Assembly: GCA_965221585.1 (NCBI GenBank)
Contig: OZ244898.1
Coordinates: 1,674,001 to 1,738,000, forward strand
Direction: 5' to 3'
Origin: VXYK01 sp965221585
GTDB taxonomy: Bacteria > Actinomycetota > Acidimicrobiia > Acidimicrobiales > Aldehydirespiratoraceae
DNA length: 64,000 bases
Shown: in pieces, positions 1-9,504 of the stretch
Position numbering within the stretch: the first letter of the stretch is position 1
Layout: each line of letters starts with the position of its first letter
Made by a program: the position numbers and the translations under genes
Notes under the pieces: generated by a model
Seen by the model: the letters and a program-made list of their open reading frames with translations, nothing else
Told to the model about the DNA's origin: nothing
Database searches by the model: none

Positions 1-3000
1 ACATACCGGCTAACTGACCGCTACACGCGCGACGAAGGAACCGTGTTCATGACCGGTATCCAGGCACTCGCCCGCCTCCCTGTCGAACAACTCCGAGTCG
101 ACCGCGCCAACGGGCTCCGCACCGCGGCGTTCGCGGCCGGATACCCCGGCTCTCCATTGGCGGGAATCGACGGGGCGCTGTCGCAAGCAGTCGCACAGAC
201 GCCGGAACTGCCAATCCACCTGAGACCGTCGGTCAACGAGGAGTACGCAGCCACCGCAGTGATGGGCAGCCAACTCGCAACCACTCGGGGCGACGCACGC
301 TACGACGGGGTCGTCGGCATCTGGTACGGCAAGGCACCCGGAGTCGACCGGGCCTCCGACGCTCTGCGCCACGCCACCTTCGCCGGCACCGATCCGCTCG
401 GAGGAGTGGTGGCGCTCGCGGGCGACGATCCAGCCGCCAAGTCCTCTACCATCCCCTCATCGTCGGCCGGGGTTCTCGCCGACCTGAACATGCCTGTGCT
501 GTTCCCCGCCGATCCCGCCGAGGCACTCGATCTCGGTCGTCACGCCATCGCTTTGAGCAGGGCGACTGGTCTATGGGTGGGCCTGAAGGTCGTGGTCGAC
601 GTGGCGGACGGCTCCGGCACGGTCAATCTGGACCCCTATCGGATCACTCCGGTCCTGCCCACCATCGACGGTGGCCCCTACTTCCACCGTCCGGACGGCT
701 ACCTGCTGACCCCTCACACGCTCGATATCGAACGCGAGATCCTCGAAGTCCGCAAACCCCTCGCTCTCGAATACGCGGCTCTGAACCGGCTCAACCAACT
801 GACCGTGAATCCAGCGGATCCATGGATAGGGATCGTCTCATCGGGCAACACCTACCGCGAATTGCGAGAAGCCCTCCGAGCGCTCGGCCTCGAAAGCGAC
901 GGCGATGTCGAATCGGCGGGGATCCGCCTGTTGAAGCTCAACATGCCGGTGCCCTTCAACACCTCGACCATCCGGTCGTTCGCGGCAGGCCTCGAACAAG
1001 TCCTCGTGGTCGAGGAGAAGAACCCGACGGTGGAGTTGCAGGTGAAGGACGCCCTCTACAACGCCAGTCACCATCCCACCGTCGTCGGCCGCAACGACGA
1101 AGCAGGGAACCCTCTGGTCCCCAGCAGAGGGGCATTGGTGTCGGACAACATCGTGCCGGCGCTGCGCGAGCGCCTCTCGCCCAGGATATGCGATCGCCTG
1201 CGTCCCCCCGAACCCGAGCGTGAACGCATCGCCCTGAGTGTGTCTCGCACGCCGTATTTCTGCTCCGGCTGTCCACACAATCGCAGCACCGTCGTCGATG
1301 AAGGCACCCTGGTGGGTGCCGGGATCGGCTGTCACGCCATGGTGATGATGGGCGGAGAATCTCGGTACGGAGACATTTCCGGGATCACCTGCATGGGTGC
1401 TGAAGGCACTCAATGGATCGGAATGTCGCCCTTCGTCGAGACCGACCACCTGATCCAGAACCTCGGTGACGGCACCTTCTTCCACTCCGGGCAACTGGCG
1501 GTCACAGCAGCCATAGCCAGCGGGGCCAACATCACCTACAAGCTGTTGTGGAACCGGGCCGTGGCGATGACAGGCGGACAGGACCCGACCGGGCAGATCG
1601 ACATCGACCGGGTGTCCCACCAGCTACTGGCCCAGGGTGTGCAACGGGTGATCGTCACCACCGAAGACCCCAAACGTGCCCGCTCGCTCGCCCTGCCCGT
1701 CGAGGTCGAAGTGTGGCACCGTGACCGGCTCCCGGAAGCGCAGCGGGTGCTCAGCGCGATCAAGGGGGTCACCGTATTGATCCACGACCAGCGTTGCGCC
1801 GCGGAACTGCGCCGCGACCGCAAGCGCGAGCGGATCGAACAGCCCGACACGCGTATCGTCATCAACCATCGCGTCTGCGAAGGCTGCGGGGACTGCGCGG
1901 CGATCTCCAACTGCCTGTCAGTTCAGCCGATCGAAACGCCCTTCGGCCGCAAGACCACCATCGACCAGCACAGTTGCAACCTCGACTACTCGTGCATCAA
2001 GGGAGACTGCCCGGCTTTCATAAGCATCACCAGGAAACCGGACCGACCGTGGCGACGAAGGAATGGTTCCCGCGAGTCGCAGGTTCGCGCGGTGCCCGAG
2101 GGCATTGCTGATCCGCCACCGTGCACTGACACGGACCTCAACGTCCACATCACCGGTATCGGGGGGACCGGGGTCGTGACCGTGTCCCAGATAATCGGAA
2201 CCGCGGCGATGCTGGAGGGCTCGGAGGTCGCCGGACTCGACCAGACCGGGCTGTCGCAGAAGGCAGGCCCGGTGGTGAGCGATATACGCATCTCCTCGGC
2301 ACGGCGTTCCGGCAGCAACCGCGTGGCGGTCGGCCAGGCCGACCTGCTGTTGGCGTTCGACCTGCTGGTCGCATCCTCGTGGACCGGACTCGGCGCCACG
2401 AACCCCGCACGCACCGCTGTAGTGGGTTCGCTGGAACTGACTCCACCTGGCATCAAGACGGCACATCCTGAAATCGACATGCCGACCCAGTCCGAGCTGC
2501 TCGAACGGATCACCAACATGGCTCGCCCAGGTTCATGCCATTGGGCGAAGGCGAGCGCCACGACCTCCGCGCTGGTTGGCGACGCAGTGGGCGCCAACAT
2601 CTTCGTTGTCGGCATGGCTGTGCAGTCCGGACTTCTCCCTGTATCCCCGCAAGCTCTCGAGCAGGCCATCGAACTCAACGGCGTTGCCGTCGACCTGAAC
2701 CTCGCGGCTTTCGGGTGGGGGCGTTGGCAGATCGCTGATCCTGACCTGGTGGCGGCTGCCGCAACCGAGCAGAACCCCCCGGAACCCGCCCGCGAACTCC
2801 CCCCGGCACTCGCCGAGCGGGTGGCGGCGCTTGGCGCCGGCGACCCTCGACTGACAGAGGATCTGAGTCGTTTCACCGCCGAGCTCATCGGCTTCCAAAA
2901 CACCAAGGCGGCTCTCAGCTACCTTGACCGGCTCGACGAGATAGCAGCTGCGACCACGACGGTCGACCCATCACGCACTGTCGAGATCATCTCGCTCGCT

Positions 3001-3477
3001 GCGAGCGGACTGTTCAAGCTCACGGCCTACAAGGACGAGTACGAAGTCGCCCGTCTGATGCTGGATGCCGACGGACACGATGCGGTGCACGAGGTGGCCG
3101 GCCCCGGCGACAAGGTGGCCTGGCTGTTGCACCCGCCCTCACTGCGAGCCGTCGGCCGCTCCAGCAAGACCAGTTTCTCGACTCGCTGGCGTCCGATGTT
3201 CCGGCTTCTGGCCAATGCAAAACGCCTGCGCGGCACGCCTCTGGATCCCTTCGGGTGGTCCAGAGTGCGCCGAATCGAACGATCCCTGTCCCACGAGTAT
3301 CTCGCCGCGCTGCGTGATTCGCTCGACGCCAAAGACCTGACCCGCGCCCGACAGACCGCCGAGGCCGCGGAGCTGGTGCGCGGCTTCGAGTCCGTGAAGC
3401 TCCGCAACGTTGACCGCTTCCGCAAGCGGCTCGCTGAGCTGGCGGACACTAACCCGAGTGACCACAACGGCGAATAG
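1..3477 (+). CDS. Fused indolepyruvate-type 2-oxoacid:ferredoxin oxidoreductase, 5' end outside window
   Basis: Oxidises a 2-oxoacid (indolepyruvate or a related aryl/branched oxoacid) to an acyl-CoA with TPP, reducing ferredoxin; cytosolic. The frame is open from the first base. Residues RYTRDEGTVFMTGIQAL match the usual N-terminus of the family, so the GTG at 43 is not the real start and the gene begins just upstream. Visible in order: an N-terminal TPP-enzyme pyrimidine-type domain, CSGCPHNRS at about 1261, the TPP-binding region around 1300-1600, a ferredoxin-like cysteine cluster VCEGCGDC at about 1873 followed by CNLDYSC and CPAF, then an IorB-like gamma domain (ITGIGGTGVV near 2150, LDQTGLSQKAGPV near 2237) and a helical C-terminal region (DUF6537-like). 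This is the single-chain version of archaeal IorA/IorB. The substrate is not determined. Family assignment is secure. Confidence 0.93.
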   Translation, partial: TYRLTDRYTRDEGTVFMTGIQALARLPVEQLRVDRANGLRTAAFAAGYPGSPLAGIDGALSQAVAQTPELPIHLRPSVNEEYAATAVMGSQLATTRGDARYDGVVGIWYGKAPGVDRASDALRHATFAGTDPLGGVVALAGDDPAAKSSTIPSSSAGVLADLNMPVLFPADPAEALDLGRHAIALSRATGLWVGLKVVVDVADGSGTVNLDPYRITPVLPTIDGGPYFHRPDGYLLTPHTLDIEREILEVRKPLALEYAALNRLNQLTVNPADPWIGIVSSGNTYRELREALRALGLESDGDVESAGIRLLKLNMPVPFNTSTIRSFAAGLEQVLVVEEKNPTVELQVKDALYNASHHPTVVGRNDEAGNPLVPSRGALVSDNIVPALRERLSPRICDRLRPPEPERERIALSVSRTPYFCSGCPHNRSTVVDEGTLVGAGIGCHAMVMMGGESRYGDISGITCMGAEGTQWIGMSPFVETDHLIQNLGDGTFFHSGQLAVTAAIASGANITYKLLWNRAVAMTGGQDPTGQIDIDRVSHQLLAQGVQRVIVTTEDPKRARSLALPVEVEVWHRDRLPEAQRVLSAIKGVTVLIHDQRCAAELRRDRKRERIEQPDTRIVINHRVCEGCGDCAAISNCLSVQPIETPFGRKTTIDQHSCNLDYSCIKGDCPAFISITRKPDRPWRRRNGSRESQVRAVPEGIADPPPCTDTDLNVHITGIGGTGVVTVSQIIGTAAMLEGSEVAGLDQTGLSQKAGPVVSDIRISSARRSGSNRVAVGQADLLLAFDLLVASSWTGLGATNPARTAVVGSLELTPPGIKTAHPEIDMPTQSELLERITNMARPGSCHWAKASATTSALVGDAVGANIFVVGMAVQSGLLPVSPQALEQAIELNGVAVDLNLAAFGWGRWQIADPDLVAAAATEQNPPEPARELPPALAERVAALGAGDPRLTEDLSRFTAELIGFQNTKAALSYLDRLDEIAAATTTVDPSRTVEIISLAASGLFKLTAYKDEYEVARLMLDADGHDAVHEVAGPGDKVAWLLHPPSLRAVGRSSKTSFSTRWRPMFRLLANAKRLRGTPLDPFGWSRVRRIERSLSHEYLAALRDSLDAKDLTRARQTAEAAELVRGFESVKLRNVDRFRKRLAELADTNPSDHNGE

Positions 3478-3508
3478 AGACACAGCGGCCTATAGAGACC
3501 ACAGCGGC
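3474..3508. repeat. Imperfect tandem repeat across the oxidoreductase stop codon
   Basis: ATAGAGACACAGCGGC (3474-3489) is followed by ATAGAGACCACAGCGGC (3492-3508), differing by one inserted C. The first copy contains the stop codon of the upstream gene. It looks like slippage; no function is evident. Confidence 0.6.
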
Positions 3509-3513
3509 GACGG

Positions 3514-3519
3514 TAGCCT
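3514..3519 (+). promoter_or_regulatory. -10 element of a probable leaderless promoter for mtr
   Basis: TAGCCT lies exactly 6 nt before the ATG at 3526, and there is no Shine-Dalgarno sequence. This places transcription start at or next to the start codon. No clear -35. Confidence 0.55.
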
Positions 3520-3525
3520 GCGTCG

Positions 3526-4872
3526 ATGCGCTCGTTCGATCTGATCATCATCGGCACCGGGTCTGGAAACTCGATCATCGGGGATGACTACGACGACTGG
3601 GATATCGCCGTCGTCGAGCGCAACCTGTTCGGCGGAACCTGCCTCAACGTCGGTTGTATTCCATCCAAGATGCTCGTCTACACCGCCGAGTTGGCCGAGC
3701 TAGCCCGAAACGGTGGGCGTTACGGCCTCGACACGCGCTTCGTCGGGGCCGACTGGCCTGCCATCCGCGACCGGGTGTTCAACCGCATAGACCCGATCGC
3801 CGCGAGCGGAGAGCAGTACCGCAGGAACCTGCCCAATATCACCGTCTACGGCGTCGACGCCGTGTTCGTCGGCCCCAAACAGCTGCAGGTCGGAGAGGAA
3901 GAAATCACCGCCGACAAGATTGTTCTTGCCGCCGGCGCTAGGGCGGTCGTTCCCGAGATCTCCGGGTTGGCAGAGTCCGGCTATCACACCTCCGACACCG
4001 TCATGCGCATCGACGCGCTCCCCGAGCGTCTCACCGTTATCGGCGGTGGCTACATCGCAGCCGAGCTCGGCAACGTGTTCGGCTCGCTGGGCAGCGAGGT
4101 GACCTTCCTGCTGCGCGGCGACACGATGCTGCGGTCCCAGGACACAGCCATCAGAGAACGCTTCACCAGGATCTACGCCGACAAGTTCAATGTGCGAACA
4201 GGGGTCGATATCACGCGGGTCCGTCGAGACCACGATGAGATCGTGCTGGAGACCAGCGACGGGGAGCAGCGCTGCGATGAACTGCTCGTGGCCACGGGTC
4301 GAGTGCCCAACGGTGACCAGCTCAATGTCGCCGCCACCGGGGTCGCAACCGACGACGCCGGCTACGTCATCACCGATTCGCAGCGCCGCACCAACGTGGA
4401 GGGGATCTGGGCCCTGGGGGACGTCACCAACCCGGTGCAGCTCAAACATGTCGCCAACCACGAAGCTAGGGTCGTCTCGCACAACCTGACGAACCCCGAC
4501 GACCCGACCGAAGTCGACCATCGGTTCATTCCCGCCGCAGTGTTCGGCCATCCCCAGGTGGCGAGCGTCGGCCTGACCGAACAGCAGTGCATCCAAGACG
4601 GACTCCCCCACCGCGTGGCACTCAACGAGTACGCCTCAGCCGCCTACGGCTGGGCGATGGAGGACTCGGAGAGCTTCTGCAAGCTCATCGTCAACACGGA
4701 GACCCGCAGGTTGCTGGGGGCCCACATCCTCGGACCTCAAGCCTCCACGCTGATCCAGCAACTGGTCCAGGCGATGGTCTTCGATTTGAGCGTCGACGAC
4801 ATCGCCCGCAAGCAGTACTACATCCATCCCGCCCTGCCCGAAGTGGTCGAACAGGCGCTGCTAGAACTCTGA
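3526..4872 (+). CDS. mtr: Mycothione reductase
   Basis: NADPH-dependent flavoprotein that reduces mycothiol disulfide to mycothiol, the actinobacterial counterpart of glutathione reductase; cytosolic homodimer. The N-terminus FDLIIIGTGSGNSII is the FAD-binding motif typical of Mtr rather than of lipoamide dehydrogenase. The redox-active pair is Cys39/Cys44 in GGTCLNVGCIPSK. A second Rossmann motif VIGGGYIAAE binds NADPH, and the C-terminal His434/Glu439 pair (YYIHPALPE) completes the active site with the partner subunit. At 448 residues it has normal length. It follows the oxidoreductase by 48 nt but has its own -10, and is convergent with the acyl-CoA synthetase, whose stop is 10 nt away. 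Its presence is good evidence for a mycothiol-producing actinobacterium. Confidence 0.93.
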   Translation: MRSFDLIIIGTGSGNSIIGDDYDDWDIAVVERNLFGGTCLNVGCIPSKMLVYTAELAELARNGGRYGLDTRFVGADWPAIRDRVFNRIDPIAASGEQYRRNLPNITVYGVDAVFVGPKQLQVGEEEITADKIVLAAGARAVVPEISGLAESGYHTSDTVMRIDALPERLTVIGGGYIAAELGNVFGSLGSEVTFLLRGDTMLRSQDTAIRERFTRIYADKFNVRTGVDITRVRRDHDEIVLETSDGEQRCDELLVATGRVPNGDQLNVAATGVATDDAGYVITDSQRRTNVEGIWALGDVTNPVQLKHVANHEARVVSHNLTNPDDPTEVDHRFIPAAVFGHPQVASVGLTEQQCIQDGLPHRVALNEYASAAYGWAMEDSESFCKLIVNTETRRLLGAHILGPQASTLIQQLVQAMVFDLSVDDIARKQYYIHPALPEVVEQALLEL

Positions 4873-4882
4873 GCAGCCGGGC

Positions 4883-6523
4883 TCAGCTCTCAACAAGCCC
4901 CTCGGCGGTCGCCTTGGCCCACTGGTAGTCGGATTTGCCGTTGGGGCTCCGCACGAACTCGGTAACTCGGAATATCCGTCTCGGCGCCTTGTAGGCGGCG
5001 ATCCGGGTCCGGCAATGGGCGATCAGTTCGTCGTCGGACACCTCGGCCCCCTCCGCAATCGACACGACCGCGTTGACCGTCTGCCCCCAGCGCTGATCAG
5101 CGAGCCCGACGGCGTTGCAGTCGAGCACCGCCTCATGGCTCTTCAGCGCCTCTTCCACCTCTTCGGGAAAGATCTTCTCACCGCCGGAGTTGATGCAGAC
5201 TGAGCCTCTGCCCAACAGCGTTATCGTGCCGTCCGCTTCAACGGTCGCGTAGTCGCCTGGGATCGACCAGCGCACCCCGTCGATCAACGGGAAGGTCTCC
5301 GCGGTCTTAGCCTCGTCCTTGTAGTAGCCGATCGGGTTGGCTCCCCGGTTGGCCAGGCGGCCCACTTCCCCGCTCCCAGGCTCGACAAAGTTCCCCTCGT
5401 CGTTGATCACCGCGGTGGTCGGACCCAGCACGAACTTGCCGGTGGACACCTTCTCGCTCCCGTCGCTGCGGGTCGTCTGCAATCCTTGACCGAGGGATTC
5501 GCTGGCGCCGAGACTGTCGATCAGGGTCATCGGCTTGTGGTCGAGGAACGCCCGCTTGGACTCGGGGGACCACATGACACCCGAAGAGAAGATCTGGTAT
5601 ACGCTGGACAGGTCGTGAGGATTGCCCGCTGCCTCCGCGGCATCGAGAGACTCGAGCAACGGCCGGGCGAACGCGTCACCGACGATCACCAGCATCGTGA
5701 GGCGGTGCTGTGCCACCAGGCGCCAGACTTCCTCGGGATCGAAGCTCCGGCCGACCAGAGTCGCCACCATTCCCCCCATGGTCAGCACGTACAGCGAGTT
5801 GATCCCCGAGGTTCCGTGCATCAGCGGAGCGGAGGCCAGCAGACGAGTGGTGCGCTTGCGATTGTGCATCTCGCGTGCCGCGTCGACCGCCTCGGCCGCG
5901 CCGTTCGGAATCTCACGTTTCAGTATCCGGTAGTGGCCGTCCATGTTGGCGATCATCTGCTCCTGGGGCCACATCACAGCCTTGGGGCTTCCGGTCGTGC
6001 CGCCGGTGTAGAGGAACCACAGATCATCTCCGCTGCGCTGGATCGGCGGCGCAGGATCGAAGCCCTCGAGCAGATCGTCATAGGCCACTGCGCCGTCGAT
6101 CAGTTCGCCGTCTCCCACCTGGATCAGCAGTCTCAAGTGCTCGCAACGATCCTTCACCTCAGCCACGCGATCCGCGAGCGAACTGTCGAAGAAGACCGCT
6201 TTGGCATCGGCATTGTCGAGCAGGTACTCCAACTCCTCAGCGACGTAGCGGTAGTTGACGTTGCAGGGAATCGCCCGAGACTTGAAGGCCGCGAACTGGG
6301 CCTCCTGATATTCGAAACCGTTGTAGAGATAGAAGGCCACCTTGTCGTTGGTGCCGATCCCTGCGGCCCCCAACGCTGCGGCAAGACGCGCGGCACGGTT
6401 CTCGAAGGTCTGCCAGTCACGGCATTCGGGACCATGCGCAATCGCCGGAGCATCGGGAACGACTTCGGCGATTCCCTCCCATATCGTTGCGAAATTGAGA
6501 GCGTCGGCAATCGGCGGAGTCAT
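4883..6523 (-). CDS. Acyl-CoA synthetase (AMP-binding, FadD-like)
   Basis: Adenylates a carboxylic acid and transfers the acyl group to CoA. The ANL-superfamily core motif YTGGTTGSPKAV is at about residues 172-183, with the downstream GRGSVCINSGGEKIFPEE hinge and a C-terminal lysine region (SPNGKSDYQWAK) carrying the catalytic Lys. The chosen ATG at 6523 gives 546 residues and the normal family start (MTPPIADALNFATIWEG). A longer reading frame upstream would run through the divergent glpD start and is rejected. It is transcribed divergently from glpD with only 25 nt between start codons and shares the palindromic -10 at 6533-6542. Substrate unknown; mycobacterial FadD-type enzymes with this N-terminus act on fatty or steroid-derived acids, which is only a guess here. 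Confidence 0.88.
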   Translation of the reverse strand: MTPPIADALNFATIWEGIAEVVPDAPAIAHGPECRDWQTFENRAARLAAALGAAGIGTNDKVAFYLYNGFEYQEAQFAAFKSRAIPCNVNYRYVAEELEYLLDNADAKAVFFDSSLADRVAEVKDRCEHLRLLIQVGDGELIDGAVAYDDLLEGFDPAPPIQRSGDDLWFLYTGGTTGSPKAVMWPQEQMIANMDGHYRILKREIPNGAAEAVDAAREMHNRKRTTRLLASAPLMHGTSGINSLYVLTMGGMVATLVGRSFDPEEVWRLVAQHRLTMLVIVGDAFARPLLESLDAAEAAGNPHDLSSVYQIFSSGVMWSPESKRAFLDHKPMTLIDSLGASESLGQGLQTTRSDGSEKVSTGKFVLGPTTAVINDEGNFVEPGSGEVGRLANRGANPIGYYKDEAKTAETFPLIDGVRWSIPGDYATVEADGTITLLGRGSVCINSGGEKIFPEEVEEALKSHEAVLDCNAVGLADQRWGQTVNAVVSIAEGAEVSDDELIAHCRTRIAAYKAPRRIFRVTEFVRSPNGKSDYQWAKATAEGLVES

Positions 6524-6532
6524 ATTCACCGC

Positions 6533-6542
6533 AGCGTACGCT
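6533..6542. promoter_or_regulatory. Symmetric bidirectional -10 element between acyl-CoA synthetase and glpD
   Basis: AGCGTACGCT is a perfect 10-bp palindrome. On the plus strand TACGCT (6537-6542) ends 6 nt before the glpD ATG; on the minus strand TACGCT (6538-6533) ends 9 nt before the acyl-CoA synthetase ATG. Both genes lack a convincing Shine-Dalgarno, consistent with two leaderless transcripts from one shared TA core. Confidence 0.55.
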
Positions 6543-6548
6543 GGCAGC

Positions 6549-8303
6549 ATGGAGGCGCACACATCGAAGCTCCGGTCGCGTTCAGCGTGCGTTCCGGGGT
6601 CGCTCAGCCCCGAGCGCCGGGCGTCAGACATCGCGCGCCTCGCCAACGAGCAACTCGACATTCTGGTGATCGGCGGGGGTGTCACCGGCGTCGGCTGCGC
6701 CCTCGACGCAGCCACGCGGGGGCTCAAGGTCGGGCTCGTCGAACAGCGGGACCTGGCCAGCGGCACATCGAGCCGCTCGTCGAAGCTGCTCCACGGCGGA
6801 CTGCGCTACCTCGAGAATCGCGATTTCGCTCTGGTGCGCGAGGCGCTGCACGAACGCGGCTTGCTGGCCAAGACTGTTTCGCCGCATCTGGTTCGCACGG
6901 TCTCGTTCATGATTCCCCTGACCCGCCGGTTCTGGCAGCGTCTCTATTTCGGCGCCGGGGTCCTGCTCTACGACTTGCTGGCCCGCACCGGGAAGCACCC
7001 GCTGGCCTTCCATCGTCACCTGGGACGCAGAGCAACCCTCAAGCTCGCTCCGGGACTGAAGCAGTCGTCGATACGTGGTGCGATCCTGTATCAGGACGCT
7101 CAGATCGACGACGCCCGACACACCCTGGCCATCGCTCGAACGGCTTGTCATCACGGAGCCTCGATCGTCACCAGTGCACGCGTCACGGGTCTGCTGATCG
7201 AACAGCACAACGGTTCTGAAGCGGTGGTCGGAGCCAAGTTCCAAGACCTCGAGACCGGCACCGACTACGAGTGCCGAGCCACCAAGGTCGTCAACGCCAC
7301 CGGTGTCTGGCTCGACGACATCCACGACATGGCCTGCCCCGCCAGTCTCAGCGTGCGCGCCGCCAAGGGTGTTCATCTCGTGGTCCGCCGTGAGTGCATC
7401 GAAAGCGAATCCGGGATCGTACTGCGAACCCCTCGCAGCGTGCTCTTCCTGATCCCCTGGGGTGACCACTGGCTGATCGGCACCACCGACACCGAGTGGG
7501 ACTTCGACCGGGCTCACCCAGCCGCGTCGAGCGCGGATATCGACTACATCTTGGAACACGCCAACGCAGCGCTCGAAAGGCCCCTTACGAGATCCGACAT
7601 TCTGGGGGTCTACGTGGGCTTGCGACCGCTGCTCGATGCCTCTGACGACGACACCACCAAGCTCAGCCGTGAGCACGCGGTGGCGGAACCGATCGACGGC
7701 CTCGTCTCGATAGCAGGCGGGAAGTACACCACCTATCGGGTCATGGCCGCCGACGCGATCGACGCCGCGGCCGGCGGTCTGGACAAGCCGGTCCCGGAGT
7801 CGCTGAGCCACGAGGTGGTGCTTCTCGGCAGCGACGAATGGCAGCACTGGTCCCAACAGACCGATGAACTGGCGCAGAGCAGCGGTCTGGACCCTGACGT
7901 CGTTGAACGCCTCCTTTGGCGCCATGGCAATCGCATCGTCGATGTCCTTGAGATCGCCGAGCGGGAGCCCGCGCTCAGCGCCCGAATCCCCGGCGGCTCC
8001 TACATCGCCGCGGAGGTGGTGCACGCAGCCCGCCACGAGGGCGCTCTGCACCTTGACGACGTGTTGGCCCGTCGCCTGCGGATCTCGATCGAGGACGAGC
8101 AGCGGGGAAACCTCGCAGCCACCAGCGTCGCTTCTCTGATGGCTCGCGAACTCAATTGGAGCGATCAGCGCAAGGATGAAGAGGTGAATCGCTGGTACGA
8201 ACGGGTGGAGGCCGAAAGGGCCGCCAACGCGGCGCCCGACGACAGCACCGCCGACAGCCTGCGCCGCCGGGCTCCAGACACCCGCGGACTCAACGACGCC
8301 TGA
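6549..8303 (+). CDS. glpD: Aerobic glycerol-3-phosphate dehydrogenase
   Basis: FAD enzyme oxidising sn-glycerol-3-phosphate to dihydroxyacetone phosphate and passing electrons to quinone at the inner face of the membrane. FAD-binding GGGVTG is at residues 42-47, followed by the GlpD signatures SGTSSRSSKLLHGGLRYLE and, later, IPWGDHWLIGTTDTEWDFD; a DAO C-terminal domain fills the last 170 residues. The start at 6549 gives 584 residues, matching mycobacterial GlpD2 whose N-terminus also has about 35 residues before the Rossmann motif. Earlier in-frame starts lie inside the divergent acyl-CoA synthetase. The -10 TACGCT ends 6 nt before the ATG. The Ser/Asp/Arg-rich tail after about residue 560 looks like a disordered end. 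Confidence 0.92.
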   Translation: MEAHTSKLRSRSACVPGSLSPERRASDIARLANEQLDILVIGGGVTGVGCALDAATRGLKVGLVEQRDLASGTSSRSSKLLHGGLRYLENRDFALVREALHERGLLAKTVSPHLVRTVSFMIPLTRRFWQRLYFGAGVLLYDLLARTGKHPLAFHRHLGRRATLKLAPGLKQSSIRGAILYQDAQIDDARHTLAIARTACHHGASIVTSARVTGLLIEQHNGSEAVVGAKFQDLETGTDYECRATKVVNATGVWLDDIHDMACPASLSVRAAKGVHLVVRRECIESESGIVLRTPRSVLFLIPWGDHWLIGTTDTEWDFDRAHPAASSADIDYILEHANAALERPLTRSDILGVYVGLRPLLDASDDDTTKLSREHAVAEPIDGLVSIAGGKYTTYRVMAADAIDAAAGGLDKPVPESLSHEVVLLGSDEWQHWSQQTDELAQSSGLDPDVVERLLWRHGNRIVDVLEIAEREPALSARIPGGSYIAAEVVHAARHEGALHLDDVLARRLRISIEDEQRGNLAATSVASLMARELNWSDQRKDEEVNRWYERVEAERAANAAPDDSTADSLRRRAPDTRGLNDA

Positions 8304-8372
8304 TCGCCGCTGGCCCGCAGGAGTTCACGGGCACATCTCCTAAACATCCGGCAGGTGCTCTGCTACGGCCCG

Positions 8373-8378
8373 TAAACT
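8373..8378 (+). promoter_or_regulatory. -10 element of a probable leaderless aroC promoter
   Basis: TAAACT lies 8 nt before the aroC ATG at 8387. No Shine-Dalgarno is seen in the 20 nt before the start. Confidence 0.45.
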
Positions 8379-8386
8379 CGCCTGCA

Positions 8387-9487
8387 ATGTCCAGTTCTTT
8401 CGGCACCCTGTTCCGCGTCACCACGTTCGGCGAGTCCCACGGACCCGGCGTGGGAGTCGTGATCGACGGCTGCCCGCCGCGCCTGGCACTCGACGCTTCT
8501 GACCTGCAACGCGACCTCGACCGTCGACGCCCAGGGCAGAGCCGCATCGTGACGCAACGCGACGAGGCTGACCGAGCGGAGATCCTCTCGGGGGTGTTCG
8601 CCGGTCACACAACCGGGACGCCGCTCGCGGTGCTGGTCCGCAACGCCGACCACAACCCAGGTGCCTACGAGCACCTGCGCGACCTCTACCGGCCCTCCCA
8701 TGCCGATTTCACTTACGACGCCAAATACGGTTTCCGTGACTGGCAGGGCGGGGGCCGGGCCTCCGCACGCGAGACGGTCGGTCGGGTGGCCGCGGGTGCC
8801 GTTGCACGTCGACTTCTGGAGGTAGCAGCGGGAATCGAGGTGCTCGGTTGGGTGCAGAGCGTCGCGGACATCGAGGCCGAAGTCGATGATGCCACGGTCA
8901 GTCTCGACGATGTCGAGAGCCATCCGACCCGCTGTCCGGACCCGACCGCGGCCACAGCGATGGGCGAGGCAATCGAGGGGGCCCGCCAGAACGGCGACTC
9001 CCTCGGTGGAACCGTGAAATGTATAGCCCGGGGTGTCGCCGCGGGCCTGGGTGAGCCTGTGTTCGACAAGCTCGACGCGGACCTCGCAGGCGCTCTGATG
9101 TCGCTTCCCGCCGCCAAGGGCGTGGAGATCGGCAGCGGCTTCGCTGGAACGCTGATGACCGGACTGACCCACAACGATCCCTTCAGCGCCGCGGACGGTG
9201 TCCGCACGACCTCCAACCGTTCCGGCGGCATCCAGGGCGGGATCTCCAACGGCGAGGACATCGTCACCCGTGTGGCGTTCAAGCCCACGGCCACTATCGC
9301 CAGCGAACAGGCGACCGTGACCAGAGACGGTGAGTCGACGACACTAGCGGCCAGAGGACGACACGATCCTTGTGTTCTACCCCGCGCGGTGCCCATGGTC
9401 GAGGCAATGGTGCTGTTGACGCTGGCAGACCATTTCCTGCGCCAACAGGCGATCGACGTGTTGCCGATGCTCGACGAGCGGCCCTGA
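8387..9487 (+). CDS. aroC: Chorismate synthase
   Basis: Converts 5-enolpyruvylshikimate-3-phosphate to chorismate, the last step of the shikimate pathway, using reduced FMN without net redox change. Family signatures are all present: FGTLFRVTTFGESHGPG at the N-terminus, SHADFTYDAKYGFRDWQGGG with RASARETVGRVAAGAVA after it, and RHDPCVLPRAVPMVEAM near the C-terminus. At 366 residues it is full length. It stands alone here, not beside aroK/aroB as in many actinobacteria, and is followed 17 nt later by the LLM oxidoreductase, so the two may share a transcript. Confidence 0.96.
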   Translation: MSSSFGTLFRVTTFGESHGPGVGVVIDGCPPRLALDASDLQRDLDRRRPGQSRIVTQRDEADRAEILSGVFAGHTTGTPLAVLVRNADHNPGAYEHLRDLYRPSHADFTYDAKYGFRDWQGGGRASARETVGRVAAGAVARRLLEVAAGIEVLGWVQSVADIEAEVDDATVSLDDVESHPTRCPDPTAATAMGEAIEGARQNGDSLGGTVKCIARGVAAGLGEPVFDKLDADLAGALMSLPAAKGVEIGSGFAGTLMTGLTHNDPFSAADGVRTTSNRSGGIQGGISNGEDIVTRVAFKPTATIASEQATVTRDGESTTLAARGRHDPCVLPRAVPMVEAMVLLTLADHFLRQQAIDVLPMLDERP

Positions 9488-9504
9488 GCCGACCATAACG
9501 GGCT

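Noticed and set aside
43..51. GTG 43 / ATG 49 as the start of the first gene
   Set aside because: The same frame is open to base 1 and encodes the conserved family N-terminus (RYTRDEGTVFMTG), so the gene is cut by the window edge.
5486..7219. Long plus-strand open frame antisense to the acyl-CoA synthetase
   Set aside because: High-GC shadow frame with no recognisable domain, overlapping two well-supported genes.
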